This document shows, one piece after another, positions 38,395-47,513 of a stretch of DNA of 64,000 bases; the first letter of the stretch is position 1, and the number at the start of each line of letters is the position of its first letter. The stretch is taken from the NCBI GenBank assembly GCA_017308135.1, contig JAFKFM010000007.1, forward strand, positions 390,001 to 454,000, given 5' to 3'. The notes beneath the pieces are model-generated. The model was not told where the DNA came from. It saw only the letters and a program-made list of their open reading frames with translations, and searched no databases. Origin of the DNA: Alphaproteobacteria bacterium. Its GTDB lineage: Bacteria; Pseudomonadota; Alphaproteobacteria; CACIAM-22H2. The position numbers and the translations under genes were made by a program.

Positions 38395-39641
38395 TAGAGA
38401 ACCGCCGCCATCGCGCCCATCAGGCAGGTGGCGAGCGTGCCCGCGACCAGCGATTTGAAGCCGAGCTCGACGATCTCCGGCCGGCGCGCCGGGCACATCG
38501 TCGCCATGCCGCCGATCATGATGCCCAGCGACCCGAAATTGGCGAAGCCGCACAGCGCGTAGAGCATGATGAGCCGCGTGCGTTCGGACAATCCAGCACC
38601 GCCGTCGCCCGCCAGCGACAGATAGGCGACGAATTCGTTGAGCGCCGTCTTGAGGCCGAGCAATGCTCCCGCTTGCGGGGCTTCTGACCACGGAATGCCC
38701 ATGAGCCAGCAGATCGGCGCGAAGATCCAGCCCAGCATGCGTTCGATCTTCAACGGCGCGCCGAACGCGTCCGGCAGCAGGCCAAGGCCCGCATTGACCA
38801 AGGCGACGAGCGCCACCAGCACGATCAGCATCGCGCAGATGTTGAGCAACAGTTCCAGGCCGGCCGCCGTGCCCTTCACGATCGCGTCCATCGCGCCGTT
38901 GGCGACGGGCTCCAGCGGTCCCAATTCGCCCTCGGTCGCACCCGGTGTGGTTTCCGGCACCATGATGCGCGCGATCAGGATCGTCACGGGAGCCGACAGC
39001 AGCGACGCGATCAGGATATGCGCGAAGGCGTCGGGCACGATGCGCCCGATCAGTGTGGCGTAAAGCACCATCACCGTGCCGGCGATCGACGCCATGCCGC
39101 CGACCATGACGACGAAGAGTTCGGCGCGCGTGAGTTTCGCCAGATACGGGCGGATGAACAACGGCGCTTCGACCATGCCGACGAAAACGTTCGCGGCGGT
39201 CGACAGGCCCACGGCCCCACCCACGCCCATCGTGCGGCGCAAGGCCCAGGCGATGGCGCGCACGATCGCGGGCATCACGCCCCAATGGAACAGCACGGTC
39301 GTCAGCGCCGAGACGACCAGCACGATCGGCAAAGCCTGGATCGCCAAGACGAACGAGGCGCCCGGGAATTTCTCGTCGAACGGCAAGGGGCCGCCGCCGA
39401 GATAGCCGAAGACCAGGGTGGTCCCTGCGCGCGTCGCGTCCGCGATCGCTTGGACGGGCGCGTTCAGCAGCCCGATCGTCGTGGCGACGTAAGGCAGTTT
39501 CAGGAACAACGCCGCGCAGACGAACGACACGGCAAGGCCCAGCAACGCCGCGCGCAGGCTCACATGGCGGCGATTTTCGGCCAGCGTCCAGGCGATACCC
39601 AGAATCGCGAACATGCCGATAAACGCTTGCAGCCGGTCCAT
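38391..39641 (-). CDS. Concentrative nucleoside transporter (NupC/CNT family)
   Basis: A 416-residue inner-membrane symporter. CNT blocks are visible: GVGGAVGLSTAANVFVGMVE, APLFIRPYLAKLTRAELFVV, GGMASIAGTVMVLY and the C-terminal LLGLKTALNEFVAYLSL, ending with YALCGFANFGSLGIMIGG. These form the nucleoside and Na+/H+ sites. About ten hydrophobic segments. Likely imports nucleosides. Confidence 0.93.
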   Translation of the reverse strand: MDRLQAFIGMFAILGIAWTLAENRRHVSLRAALLGLAVSFVCAALFLKLPYVATTIGLLNAPVQAIADATRAGTTLVFGYLGGGPLPFDEKFPGASFVLAIQALPIVLVVSALTTVLFHWGVMPAIVRAIAWALRRTMGVGGAVGLSTAANVFVGMVEAPLFIRPYLAKLTRAELFVVMVGGMASIAGTVMVLYATLIGRIVPDAFAHILIASLLSAPVTILIARIMVPETTPGATEGELGPLEPVANGAMDAIVKGTAAGLELLLNICAMLIVLVALVALVNAGLGLLPDAFGAPLKIERMLGWIFAPICWLMGIPWSEAPQAGALLGLKTALNEFVAYLSLAGDGGAGLSERTRLIMLYALCGFANFGSLGIMIGGMATMCPARRPEIVELGFKSLVAGTLATCLMGAMAAVLY

Positions 39642-39645
39642 CGCG

Positions 39646-40176
39646 TTATTCCTTGGGAGCCGTTTCCGCCGGCGGCCAATGGCGCCTTATCGCCTCGAAC
39701 ACGAGGCGCGGCTTGGTGTCGAGTCCGGCGCCGAGAATGGTGAAGCCGGGCTTCGTGCCCGGGCGGCGGACGATCAGATCGCCCATCCAGCGATTGCCGA
39801 GCTTGAGCTTCGAATAGGTCTCGGGATCGACATAGACGTCGAGGCGCCCGCCGCCGAGCGCGCGGATGCCCGTGCCGAGCGCCAATTCCTCGATCTTGTC
39901 CCAACCGAGCGGCGCATCGGAAACGCCGGGCATTTCGAGCCCGTCTTTGCCGACGACGATCTTGGGCGTGTCGTCGCGGAATTGCTGCCCCATCAGCACG
40001 CCCCAGAACGCCGCGATGGCGAGGAACAACAGCGCCGCGCCCAGCGTTTCGCCTTGTTGCCAGGCTTGCCAGGTGACGGCGACGGCGAGGCCGAACACGC
40101 CCGACGCGAAAAGGAGATTGAGACCCGCCATGCGCCGCGACCGGCGTACGATCAAAGTCTTCAGATCGAGCGCCAC
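39646..40176 (-). CDS. Hypothetical membrane protein
   Basis: A 176-residue protein with a basic N-terminus (VRRSRRM) and two hydrophobic segments (residues ~18-35 and ~45-60). A soluble C-terminal domain (residues ~70-165) has a PH-like strand pattern: KIVVGKDGLEM, PLGWDKIEELAL, GRLDVYVDPETY. PH-like membrane proteins with two N-terminal helices are common; this is a guess from topology. It sits 4 bp downstream of aroC. Confidence 0.6.
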   Translation of the reverse strand: MALDLKTLIVRRSRRMAGLNLLFASGVFGLAVAVTWQAWQQGETLGAALLFLAIAAFWGVLMGQQFRDDTPKIVVGKDGLEMPGVSDAPLGWDKIEELALGTGIRALGGGRLDVYVDPETYSKLKLGNRWMGDLIVRRPGTKPGFTILGAGLDTKPRLVFEAIRRHWPPAETAPKE

Positions 40177-40180
40177 GGAA

Positions 40181-41251
40181 TCAGCCGCATTGCGCGCGGT
40201 GGCGCAGCTTATGATCGGCGAGCACGCAGGCCATCATCGCTTCGCCGACGGGCACGGCGCGAATACCCACGCACGGATCGTGGCGGCCTTTGGTGACGAT
40301 TTCCGTCTCGTTGCCGTCGATATCGATCGTGCGGCGCGGCGACAGGATCGACGAGGTCGGCTTCACCGCGAAACGCACGACGACCGGCTGACCGGTGGAA
40401 ATACCGCCCAGAATGCCGCCCGCGTGGTTCGACAGGAAGGTCGGGCCCGCGTTACCGCTGCGCATCTCGTCGGCATTGGCTTCGCCCGACAATTCGGCGG
40501 CGGCGAAACCGTCGCCGATTTCCACGCCCTTCACGGCGTTGATGCCCATCATCGCGGCGGCGAGATCGGAGTCGAGCTTGCCGTAGATCGGCGCCCCCCA
40601 GCCGGCGGGCACGCCGTCGGCGACCACTTCGATCACGGCGCCGGCGGACGATCCCGCCTTGCGCGTCGCGTCGAGAAATTCTTCCCATTTCGCGGCCATG
40701 GCGCGATCGGGACACCAGAAGGGATTTTCGGCGCAAGCCGACCAGTCCCATTTCGCGCGGTCGATCTTGTGCGGGCCGATCTGCACGACCGCGCCCCTTA
40801 TCGTCACGCCATCGCCCAGCACGCGGCGCGCGACCGCACCGGCGGCGACGCGCGCCGCCGTCTCGCGCGCGGACGAACGCCCGCCGCCGCGATAATCGCG
40901 AATGCCGTATTTCGCCCAATAGGTGTAGTCGGCGTGACCGGGGCGGAACTTCGCCGCGATCTCGGAATAGTCCTTGGAGCGCTGATCCTCGTTGCGGATC
41001 ATCAACGATAGCGACGTGCCGGTCGTCATTCCGTCGAACACGCCCGACAGGATCTCGACCGTGTCGGACTCGCGGCGTTGCGTGACGAAGCGCGACGTGC
41101 CCGGCTTGCGCTTGTCGAGGAAGCCTTGAATGAAGGCTTCGTCCAGCGCCAATCGCGGCGGCACGCCGTCGACGACGGCGCCCAGCGCCGGGCCATGGCT
41201 TTCGCCCCAGGTCGTAACCCGGAACAGCGTGCCGAAGGAATTGGCGCTCAT
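40181..41251 (-). CDS. aroC: Chorismate synthase
   Basis: A 356-residue FMN-dependent enzyme that turns EPSP into chorismate. The three family signatures are present: [36 protein letters not shown], and the C-terminal block with [10 protein letters not shown] and [17 protein letters not shown]. The start overlaps the fabI stop by 4 bp (ATGA). Confidence 0.97.
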   Translation of the reverse strand: MSANSFGTLFRVTTWGESHGPALGAVVDGVPPRLALDEAFIQGFLDKRKPGTSRFVTQRRESDTVEILSGVFDGMTTGTSLSLMIRNEDQRSKDYSEIAAKFRPGHADYTYWAKYGIRDYRGGGRSSARETAARVAAGAVARRVLGDGVTIRGAVVQIGPHKIDRAKWDWSACAENPFWCPDRAMAAKWEEFLDATRKAGSSAGAVIEVVADGVPAGWGAPIYGKLDSDLAAAMMGINAVKGVEIGDGFAAAELSGEANADEMRSGNAGPTFLSNHAGGILGGISTGQPVVVRFAVKPTSSILSPRRTIDIDGNETEIVTKGRHDPCVGIRAVPVGEAMMACVLADHKLRHRAQCG

Positions 41252-42090
41252 GCGCCCTTGTTCTTGAAGCCGGCGAGCAGATCGGAAAGCTCGCCCGCCG
41301 ATTCCGTCGCCATCATGCCGACGACGTGATAGCCGCTATCGACGTGCAGAACCTCGCCGGTGACGCCCGAGCCGAGTTCCGACAGCAGATAAAGCGCCGA
41401 ACCGCCGACGTCTTCGATCGTCGTGCCCCGGCGCAGCGGCGCGTTCAGCTCGTTCCATTTTTGGATGTAGCGGAAATCGCCGATGCCCGACGCCGCGAGC
41501 GTGCGGATCGGGCCGGCCGAGATCGCGTTGACGCGGATATTCTCCGGCCCCAGATCGGCGGCCAGCGCGCGCACCGAGGCTTCGAGGGCGGCCTTCGCGA
41601 CACCCATCACGTTGTAATGCGGGATGATGCGTTCGGCGCCGATATAGGAAAGCGTCAGCATCGCGCCGCCTTCTTTCATCATCGGGCGCGCGCGGCGCGC
41701 CACGTCCGTGAACGAGAACACCGAGATGTCCATCGAGTTCAGGAAGTTCTCGCGCGTCGTGTCGACGTATTTGCCCTTCAGCTGGTCCTTGTCGGAATAG
41801 GCGATGGCATGGACGACGAAGTCCAGCTTGCCCCAGCGCTTGGCGATCTCGTCGAACGCCTTGTCGAGCGACGCCGTGTCGGTGACGTCGGCCGAGATCA
41901 GAAAATCCGAGCCGAGCTGTGCGGCCAAGGGCCGCACGCGCTTTTCCAGCGCCTCGCCCTGATAGGTGAAGGCGATTTCGGCGCCGTGTTCGACCACCGC
42001 CTTGGAGATGCCCCAGGCGATAGAGCGATCATTGGCCACACCCATGATGAGGCCGCGTTTGCCCTGCAACAGGGCTTTGGATTCCGACAT
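41248..42090 (-). CDS. fabI: Enoyl-[acyl-carrier-protein] reductase (NADH)
   Basis: A 280-residue atypical SDR that reduces trans-2-enoyl-ACP in fatty-acid elongation. [16 protein letters not shown] is the FabI nucleotide-binding signature. The active site has Tyr149, Tyr159 and Lys166 (Y-X6-K). The frame and length match the family. It has its own promoter upstream and a terminator separates it from the next minus-strand gene. Confidence 0.97.
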   Translation of the reverse strand: MSESKALLQGKRGLIMGVANDRSIAWGISKAVVEHGAEIAFTYQGEALEKRVRPLAAQLGSDFLISADVTDTASLDKAFDEIAKRWGKLDFVVHAIAYSDKDQLKGKYVDTTRENFLNSMDISVFSFTDVARRARPMMKEGGAMLTLSYIGAERIIPHYNVMGVAKAALEASVRALAADLGPENIRVNAISAGPIRTLAASGIGDFRYIQKWNELNAPLRRGTTIEDVGGSALYLLSELGSGVTGEVLHVDSGYHVVGMMATESAGELSDLLAGFKNKGA

Positions 42091-42130
42091 GCGTTTCTAA
42101 GTCCGCGTTTCGACTGGCGAATTGGCCGGC

Positions 42131-42158
42131 ATCCTACACGAAAGTCCGGGTCAGGCAA
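42131..42158 (-). promoter_or_regulatory. Promoter of fabI
   Basis: Read on the minus strand: TTGCCT (42158-42153), a 16-bp spacer and TAGGAT (42136-42131). The start would lie about 35 bp before fabI. Confidence 0.5.
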
Positions 42159-42190
42159 CGCCGGGATGGCCGGATTATGTGCGGAGCAGC

Positions 42191-42225
42191 AAAAAACCCG
42201 GCCCCGCCTGGGGGCGGGACCGGGT
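42191..42225 (-). terminator. Intrinsic terminator of the 17-kDa-antigen-like gene
   Basis: On the minus strand a 13-position stem (42196-42208 with 42213-42225, one mismatch) with a 4-base loop is followed by U6 (42196-42191). It lies 27 bp after the stop at 42252 and before the fabI promoter. Confidence 0.8.
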
Positions 42226-42251
42226 CCGATTTCGCGCGATGGGCCGGAAGG

Positions 42252-42719
42252 TTAGTTGACGACCTTCCAGCTGCCGTCCTGTTGGCGGCAGGCGGTGCCA
42301 TAGGCCTGTTCCTGCTTGCCGCCGACGGTGACGGTCGTCTGGTATTCGCGGCATTGGTTGCCGGCCTGATCGCGGCCTTCGCGGGTCGGCGTCACGGTGC
42401 CCGAATTGCCCGAATCCGGATTGCTCCAGCTGATGCGCTGGCCGACCGGGGCGGTCTGCGCGGCCGTTTCGGCGCGCTGCATATGGGCCTGATCGGCCTT
42501 GTCGAGCGATTTGCCGACCTCGCGCCCCAGGAACGCGCCAGCCAGCGTGCCGACGGCGACGCCGACGAGCTGGCCGCGGCCGCCGCCGAATTGCGAGCCA
42601 AGCACCGCGCCGCCGATACCGCCCAGCACGGTGCCGACATTTTCCTTTTGCCCGCCTTCCGCGCAGGCGGCGAGCGAGAGGGCGATGGCGCCGACGGCGA
42701 AAATCTTGATCCCACGCAT
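42252..42719 (-). CDS. Glycine-zipper lipoprotein, 17-kDa surface antigen-like
   Basis: A 155-residue outer-membrane-type lipoprotein. The signal ends in the lipobox LAAC (Cys20). Residues ~29-70 form a glycine-zipper 2TM motif (GTVLGGIGGAVLGSQFGGG, then LVGVAVGTLAGAFLGREVG). The C-terminal domain has CREYQTTVTVGGKQEQAYG and ends in ACRQQDGSWKVVN, as in the RT0821/Lpp0805 surface-antigen family. ATG 42719 follows an AAGGAGGA ribosome-binding site. An in-frame upstream extension is not supported. Confidence 0.88.
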   Translation of the reverse strand: MRGIKIFAVGAIALSLAACAEGGQKENVGTVLGGIGGAVLGSQFGGGRGQLVGVAVGTLAGAFLGREVGKSLDKADQAHMQRAETAAQTAPVGQRISWSNPDSGNSGTVTPTREGRDQAGNQCREYQTTVTVGGKQEQAYGTACRQQDGSWKVVN

Positions 42720-42810
42720 TTTTCCGTCCTCCTTCGACGGTTCGACGGGTTGCGAAATTCCGTCCTGAAACGATAACGATTCCCGTTCGCAGTCTATTCC
42801 AAACACGGTC

Positions 42811-42839
42811 TTGGTCGAAGCGTTGGCTGGGTCTATTTA
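42811..42839 (+). promoter_or_regulatory. Promoter of pdxH, predicted leaderless
   Basis: TTGGTC (42811-42816), a 17-bp spacer and TATTTA (42834-42839). The ATG is six bases further on at 42846, so the transcript likely starts at the start codon. Confidence 0.6.
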
Positions 42840-42845
42840 GGGGCC

Positions 42846-43460
42846 ATGGAAAGCGAATCCCAGTCCCCGTCCGAACTCGATCCGGCCGTCGATCCTGTCG
42901 CACGTTTTGCGGCGTGGCTCAACGAAGCGCGCGCGAAGGAAATCAACGATCCCGAAGCGATGGCCGTCGCGACGGTGGGTCAGGATGGCATGCCCAGCCT
43001 GCGGATGGTGCTGCTGAAAGATTTCGATACACGCGGCTTCGTTTTCTACACGAATTTCGAAAGCAAGAAGGGCACGCAGCTTCTGGCGCATCGCAAGGCG
43101 GCGCTGCTGTTCCATTGGAAGTCGCTGCGCCGCCAAGTGCGCATCGAAGGCGATGTGGAAATCGTGACGGAAGCGGAGGCCGACGCGTATTTCGCCTCGC
43201 GCCCGCGCGGCAGCCAGATCGGCGCGTGGGCCTCGCAGCAATCGCGGCCGATGGAAGGGCGCTTCACGCTCGAGCGGCGCGTCGCCGAGTACACGCTGAA
43301 ATTCGGGCTGGGCGCGGTGCCGCGCCCGCCGTATTGGTCGGGTTTCCGCGTGAAGCCCGTCACGATCGAATTCTGGCACGACCGGCCGTTCCGCTTGCAC
43401 GAGCGGCTGGTGCATCGGCGCGACGGCGACAAATGGCGCACGGAGCGTCAATTCCCGTGA
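42846..43460 (+). CDS. pdxH: Pyridoxamine/pyridoxine 5'-phosphate oxidase
   Basis: A 204-residue FMN enzyme making pyridoxal 5'-phosphate. Typical blocks: [39 protein letters not shown], the FMN-contacting ESKKGTQL, then [31 protein letters not shown], and the C-terminal [17 protein letters not shown]. Its stop overlaps the next start (GTGA). Confidence 0.96.
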   Translation: MESESQSPSELDPAVDPVARFAAWLNEARAKEINDPEAMAVATVGQDGMPSLRMVLLKDFDTRGFVFYTNFESKKGTQLLAHRKAALLFHWKSLRRQVRIEGDVEIVTEAEADAYFASRPRGSQIGAWASQQSRPMEGRFTLERRVAEYTLKFGLGAVPRPPYWSGFRVKPVTIEFWHDRPFRLHERLVHRRDGDKWRTERQFP

Positions 43461-44377
43461 CCGCGCCGGCCGCAACCGTATTGCCCGAGGAACGCGGCGC
43501 GCTGATGCGCCGCGCGACCTATGCCTCGGTCGCGGTCGCCAGCCTTCTGATCGTCGCGAAGACCGGCGCCTGGGCGATCACGGATTCCGTGTCGGTACTG
43601 TCGAGCCTGCTCGACTCTTTGCTCGATGCGGCGGCTTCGCTCGTGAATTTGTTCGCGGTGCGCCATGCGCTCGCCCCCGCCGACGCCGAACATCGCTTCG
43701 GCCACGGCAAGGCGGAAGCGCTGGCCGGTCTCGCCCAGGCCGCGTTCATCGGCGGCTCCGCGCTGCTGCTGCTGTCGGAGGCCGTGCATCGCTTGTGGAC
43801 GCCCGTGCCGGTGACAAGCGGCGAGGTCGGCATCGCCGTCATGGCGTTGTCGATGGTGCTGACCTTCGCGCTGGTCCGCTATCAGATATACGTGGTGACG
43901 CGGACCGGTTCGCTGGCCGTGGGTGCCGATCGATTGCACTACGCGTCCGACTTTCTGCTGAACGGCGCGGTCATCGTGTCGCTGCTCGCCTCGATGGTGT
44001 TCCGGATCGATATCCTCGATCCGCTCGCGGGACTTGCGATCGGCGCCTATATTCTGTGGGGGGCGGCGAAGATAGGGCGCGACGCGCTCGATCACCTGAT
44101 GGATCGCGAATTGCCCGAGGAAACGCGCGAAAAAATCATCGCGATCGCGCGCGCCAATCCGCTGATTTTGGACGTCCATGATCTGCGCACGCGCGCGGTC
44201 GGGCCCAATATCTCGGTGCAGATGCATCTGGAAATCGACGGCAACCTCACGCTCCACCAGGCGCATGGGGCGGCGGACGCGGTGGAGGAGGCGGTGATGG
44301 CCGCCTTCCCGGGATCGGACGTGATCGTCCATATGGATCCCGCCGGCATCGTCGAAAACCGCCGCGACGCGCATTGA
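43457..44377 (+). CDS. Cation diffusion facilitator (FieF-type metal efflux)
   Basis: A 306-residue CDF transporter, GTG start. Six membrane segments carry the metal site [12 protein letters not shown] (TM2) and [13 protein letters not shown] (TM5), HxxxD-type. [19 protein letters not shown] is the conserved loop between TM2 and TM3. The cytoplasmic C-terminal domain ([20 protein letters not shown]) binds metal and dimerises. FieF-like members export Fe2+/Zn2+. Confidence 0.93.
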   Translation: MTAPAATVLPEERGALMRRATYASVAVASLLIVAKTGAWAITDSVSVLSSLLDSLLDAAASLVNLFAVRHALAPADAEHRFGHGKAEALAGLAQAAFIGGSALLLLSEAVHRLWTPVPVTSGEVGIAVMALSMVLTFALVRYQIYVVTRTGSLAVGADRLHYASDFLLNGAVIVSLLASMVFRIDILDPLAGLAIGAYILWGAAKIGRDALDHLMDRELPEETREKIIAIARANPLILDVHDLRTRAVGPNISVQMHLEIDGNLTLHQAHGAADAVEEAVMAAFPGSDVIVHMDPAGIVENRRDAH

Positions 44378-44400
44378 TGGGCGCGAGGGGGAGCGGGACG

Positions 44401-45921
44401 ATGGGCCAGGACCGCGCGATCGCGATCCTCGCCGATCCCGCGACGCATGGCGGCGAGACGCCGGTTCGGATCGATACGCATATCTCCGCCGTGTTCTTGA
44501 CCCAAGCGCACGCCTACAAGCTCAAACGCGCGGTCAAATTCCCGTTCCTCGATTTCTCGACGTGCGGATTGCGCGAAAAAATGTGCTGTGCCGAGATCGC
44601 CGTGAACCGCGCTTGGGCGCCGGATCTCTATCTCGGCGTCGAGAAAGTCACCGAAGCCGGGATCGGCGGATCGGGCGACGCGCTCGATTGGATCGTGGTC
44701 ATGCGCCGCTTCGACGGGGCCGGATTGTGGGATGCGCGCGCGCAGCGCGGCGATCTGAACGGGCGCGACATGCGCTTGCTGGCCGATGTTTTGGCGCGCG
44801 TGCATGACGTGGCGGCGAGCGTTTCGTCGCATGGCGGCACCGATGATCTGCGCTGGGTCGAGGACGGCGACGCCGAAGACCTCGCCAAGCTGTTCGACAA
44901 AGGTGCTGTCGAAGCGCTCGATCGCGCGACGCGCCAAGAAATCGCACAACATCGCCGCTTGATCGAAACGCGCCGCGCGAGCGGGGCGGTGCGGCGCTGT
45001 CACGGCGACATGCATTTGCGCAATATCTGCACGATCGACGGCGCCCCCGTGCCTTTCGACGGGATCGAGTTCGACGATCGCGTGTCGTGTATCGACACGC
45101 TCTACGATCTCGCTTTTCCGATTTTCGATTTGATCCGCATCGGGCGGCGCGATCTCGCCAACGCGGTGTTCGCGCGCTACCTGCAACGCCGGCCCGACGA
45201 GGCGGGCCTCGCCCTGATGCCGCTGTTCTTGTCGCTGCGCGCGGCCATCGCGGCCAAGACGCGCGGCTTTTCCGCCGCCAATCAGAAAGACGAAACGCGC
45301 GCGCGCGACGAACATGACATCGCCGCCCATTGTTTCGCACTGGCGCGGTCGTTCCTGGCGGAACGGCCGAAACCGATCCTTGCCGCCGTCGGCGGCCTGT
45401 CGGGGTCGGGCAAATCGGCGGTCGCGTCGGGGATCGCGCCGCGTATCGGCGTGGCGCCGGGGGCCGTCATCCTGCGCACGGACGTGGAGCGCAAGCGCTT
45501 GGCCGGCGTGGAGCCCGAAGAGAAGCTGCCGCCGGAGAGCTATACGCGCGAAGCCAGCCGCGCGGTCTATGAGAGTTTGTATACGCGCGCGCGCGCGGCC
45601 CTCGCTTCCGGGCATTCGGTGGTCGTCGATGCGGTTTTCGCCGACCCGGCGGAGCGGCATACGATGCGCGACATCGCCCGTGCGGCCGGTGTAGAATTCC
45701 AAGGTCTGTGGCTCGATTGTCCGGCGCAAACGCGGCTCGCCCGCGTCGCCGGACGGACGGACGACGCGTCGGATGCCGGTGTCGCCGTGGCGGCCGGGCA
45801 GAATTCGCGCGAGTTGGGGGAGATCGATTGGCGGCATCTCGATGCCGCCGCCGCGCCGGCGCAAGTAATTTCCGAGGCATGCCGCGCGGTTGATGCAGGT
45901 CAATCCCAACCCGATATCTAG
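44401..45921 (+). CDS. Fusion of an APH-like kinase domain and an AAA-type P-loop kinase
   Basis: A 506-residue protein. Residues ~1-320 resemble aminoglycoside-phosphotransferase-fold kinases, with the catalytic loop CHGDMHLRNIC and a DxD-like FDGIEFDDR. Residues ~325-500 are a P-loop domain with Walker A GGLSGSGKSAVA, resembling zeta-toxin/gluconate-kinase-type AAA_33 proteins, with VVDAVFADPAER. This two-domain layout is known from COG2187/COG0645-type proteins, but the substrate is not known. ATG 44401 follows GAGGGGGAG; TTG 44374 and ATG 44377 are also in frame. Confidence 0.82.
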   Translation: MGQDRAIAILADPATHGGETPVRIDTHISAVFLTQAHAYKLKRAVKFPFLDFSTCGLREKMCCAEIAVNRAWAPDLYLGVEKVTEAGIGGSGDALDWIVVMRRFDGAGLWDARAQRGDLNGRDMRLLADVLARVHDVAASVSSHGGTDDLRWVEDGDAEDLAKLFDKGAVEALDRATRQEIAQHRRLIETRRASGAVRRCHGDMHLRNICTIDGAPVPFDGIEFDDRVSCIDTLYDLAFPIFDLIRIGRRDLANAVFARYLQRRPDEAGLALMPLFLSLRAAIAAKTRGFSAANQKDETRARDEHDIAAHCFALARSFLAERPKPILAAVGGLSGSGKSAVASGIAPRIGVAPGAVILRTDVERKRLAGVEPEEKLPPESYTREASRAVYESLYTRARAALASGHSVVVDAVFADPAERHTMRDIARAAGVEFQGLWLDCPAQTRLARVAGRTDDASDAGVAVAAGQNSRELGEIDWRHLDAAAAPAQVISEACRAVDAGQSQPDI

Positions 45922-45953
45922 GGTGTAATCTCCTTCGTGAAATGGAGGTCGCT

Positions 45954-46781
45954 ATGGGCTTCAAGGTCGTACTCGTTCCGCTGTCCGGTTCCACTGCCGA
46001 CGAACGCGCGCTGGCGACAGCCGCCGCCGTCGCGCGCAAATTCGGCGCGCGCGTCGAAGCGTTGCACGCCGCGGGCGATCCGCGCGACGCGGTTCCCTTC
46101 GTGGGCGAGGGTGCTTCGGGCGCGCTGGTCGAACAGATCGTCGGCGCGGCCGAAAAGGATCTGAAGCGCCGCGCCGAGACCGCGCGCGCGACCTACGCCG
46201 CGTGGAGCAAAGCCGCCGGCGTCGATAGCGAACTCATCGAGCCCGAGGGTTCGGAGGAAGATGCGATCGCGCGCTACGGTCGTTTCGCCGATTTGATCGT
46301 GCTGCCGCGCCCGTCGGAGGACGACCAGATCGCCTCGACCGTCGCGTTCGAAACGGCGCTGCTGGAAACCGGCCGTCCCGTCATGGTGGCGCCGCTGTCG
46401 GGCGAGGTTTCGTTCGACGGGCCCGTCGCCTTCGCCTGGAACGGCAGCCGCGAAGCCGCGCGCGCGCTGGGGGCGGGCATGCAGTTCCTCAAAGGGGCCA
46501 GCAAAGTCGTCGCGATCGTCGCGGGCATCAAGGTGGCGGAAAACGATCAAGCGCCGCTCGAAGCCTATATGGCGAGCCACGGGCTGAAGATCGACATCGC
46601 GCGCGCCGACGTGCCGACGATCCAGGCGGGCCCGCATGTGCTCGCGGAATCGGTCAAGGCGGGCTGCGGCCTGCTGGTGATGGGCGCCTATACGCATAGC
46701 CGCTTGCGCCAGCTCGTGTTCGGCGGCGTCACGCGTCACGTTTTGCAGAACGCCACATTGCCGGTGCTGATGGCGCATTAA
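45954..46781 (+). CDS. Universal stress protein, tandem UspA domains
   Basis: A 275-residue cytoplasmic protein with two UspA-like halves. The first (residues 1-~145) starts GFKVVLVPLSGSTADERAL. The second ends with the ATP-binding pattern MGAYTHSRLRQLVFGGVTRH (G-2X-G-9X-G). Likely binds ATP. ATG 45954 is selected because GGAGG lies seven bases before it. It follows the kinase fusion with a 32-bp gap. Confidence 0.9.
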   Translation: MGFKVVLVPLSGSTADERALATAAAVARKFGARVEALHAAGDPRDAVPFVGEGASGALVEQIVGAAEKDLKRRAETARATYAAWSKAAGVDSELIEPEGSEEDAIARYGRFADLIVLPRPSEDDQIASTVAFETALLETGRPVMVAPLSGEVSFDGPVAFAWNGSREAARALGAGMQFLKGASKVVAIVAGIKVAENDQAPLEAYMASHGLKIDIARADVPTIQAGPHVLAESVKAGCGLLVMGAYTHSRLRQLVFGGVTRHVLQNATLPVLMAH

Positions 46782-46802
46782 CACCGCGTCGCGAACGGCA
46801 CC

Positions 46803-46831
46803 GGCAAGCCCGCCGGGGGGAGGGGCTTGCC
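46803..46831 (+). promoter_or_regulatory. Hairpin that may mask the ribosome-binding site of the next gene
   Basis: A perfect 9-bp inverted repeat: GGCAAGCCC (46803-46811) and GGGCTTGCC (46823-46831), loop of 11 bases. The Shine-Dalgarno-like GGGGGGAGGGG spans the loop and the start of the 3' arm, and the ATG (46832) follows directly after the stem. Folding would restrict ribosome access. Confidence 0.6.
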
Positions 46832-47113
46832 ATGTTGACCTGGGTGGATTGCCTGTCGCTCGCCGATCTGACGGCGGACGAAGTGCGCGCGATCGCGGAG
46901 CACGAACATATCTCCGAGATGGCGGCCGTCGAGCTCGGCGCCTTCCTATGTCAGGATTCCGCCGGGGTGAAACACGTCAAGGCGATGATCCTCGACGACA
47001 TCGCCGGGGCGATGAAACGCGGCGATCATGTCCGCGCGGCGACGCTCAAACTTGCCTTGCGGCATTTCTGTCAAACGCATCCCGATAATCCGGAATGCGG
47101 CAAGGCGAACTGA
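46832..47113 (+). CDS. Small hypothetical protein
   Basis: A 93-residue soluble, helical protein: SLADLTADEVRAIAEHEHIS, VELGAFLCQDSAGVKHVKAM, then KLALRHFCQTHPDNPEC. Four cysteines in total (positions ~7, 40, 80, 89), not in a standard metal motif. I do not recognise the family. The start is supported by the purine-rich GGGGAGGGG region just upstream, although that region sits in a hairpin. It is followed 18 bp later by another orphan protein. Confidence 0.6.
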   Translation: MLTWVDCLSLADLTADEVRAIAEHEHISEMAAVELGAFLCQDSAGVKHVKAMILDDIAGAMKRGDHVRAATLKLALRHFCQTHPDNPECGKAN

Positions 47114-47131
47114 TTTGAAGTGGGGAACACG

Positions 47132-47491
47132 ATGGCCTTGAAACATATCCGCCTCGAACTCGCGCGCACCAAGACGAAGCCGGACGGCGATTCCGGAATC
47201 GGCTACGAGTTCGCGGCACCGTTGACGGCGGACGGCCATCTCGATCCCGACGGCTGGAAGAAGGATAAGGACCGCTGCACCGTGCGCCGTTTCGCGCGCG
47301 GCGAAGCCGACGAAACCGGCCTGCTGATCCACGCCCGCGGCGGGCGCTGGGCGTTTTCCTACGCGGCCGGTGCCGACGACGACGAGCCGATCTTCAAATT
47401 CGATCGCCATCGTTTCGCGCCCGGCGAATACGTGTCGATTACCGAGCACGACGGCGAAATCCTGCCGTTCAAGGTCGTTTCCGTCCGCTGA
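47132..47491 (+). CDS. Small hypothetical protein
   Basis: A 119-residue soluble protein. Strand-rich and acidic, with DLDPDGWKKDKDRC-like central charge and the C-terminal EYVSITEHDGEILPFKVVSV. No family recognised. ATG 47132 has GTGGGGA upstream and is preferred over an in-frame ATG at 47120. Probably in one transcript with the 46832 gene. Confidence 0.6.
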   Translation: MALKHIRLELARTKTKPDGDSGIGYEFAAPLTADGHLDPDGWKKDKDRCTVRRFARGEADETGLLIHARGGRWAFSYAAGADDDEPIFKFDRHRFAPGEYVSITEHDGEILPFKVVSVR

Positions 47492-47513
47492 GATTGCGGG
47501 CTAAACTCCGCTT

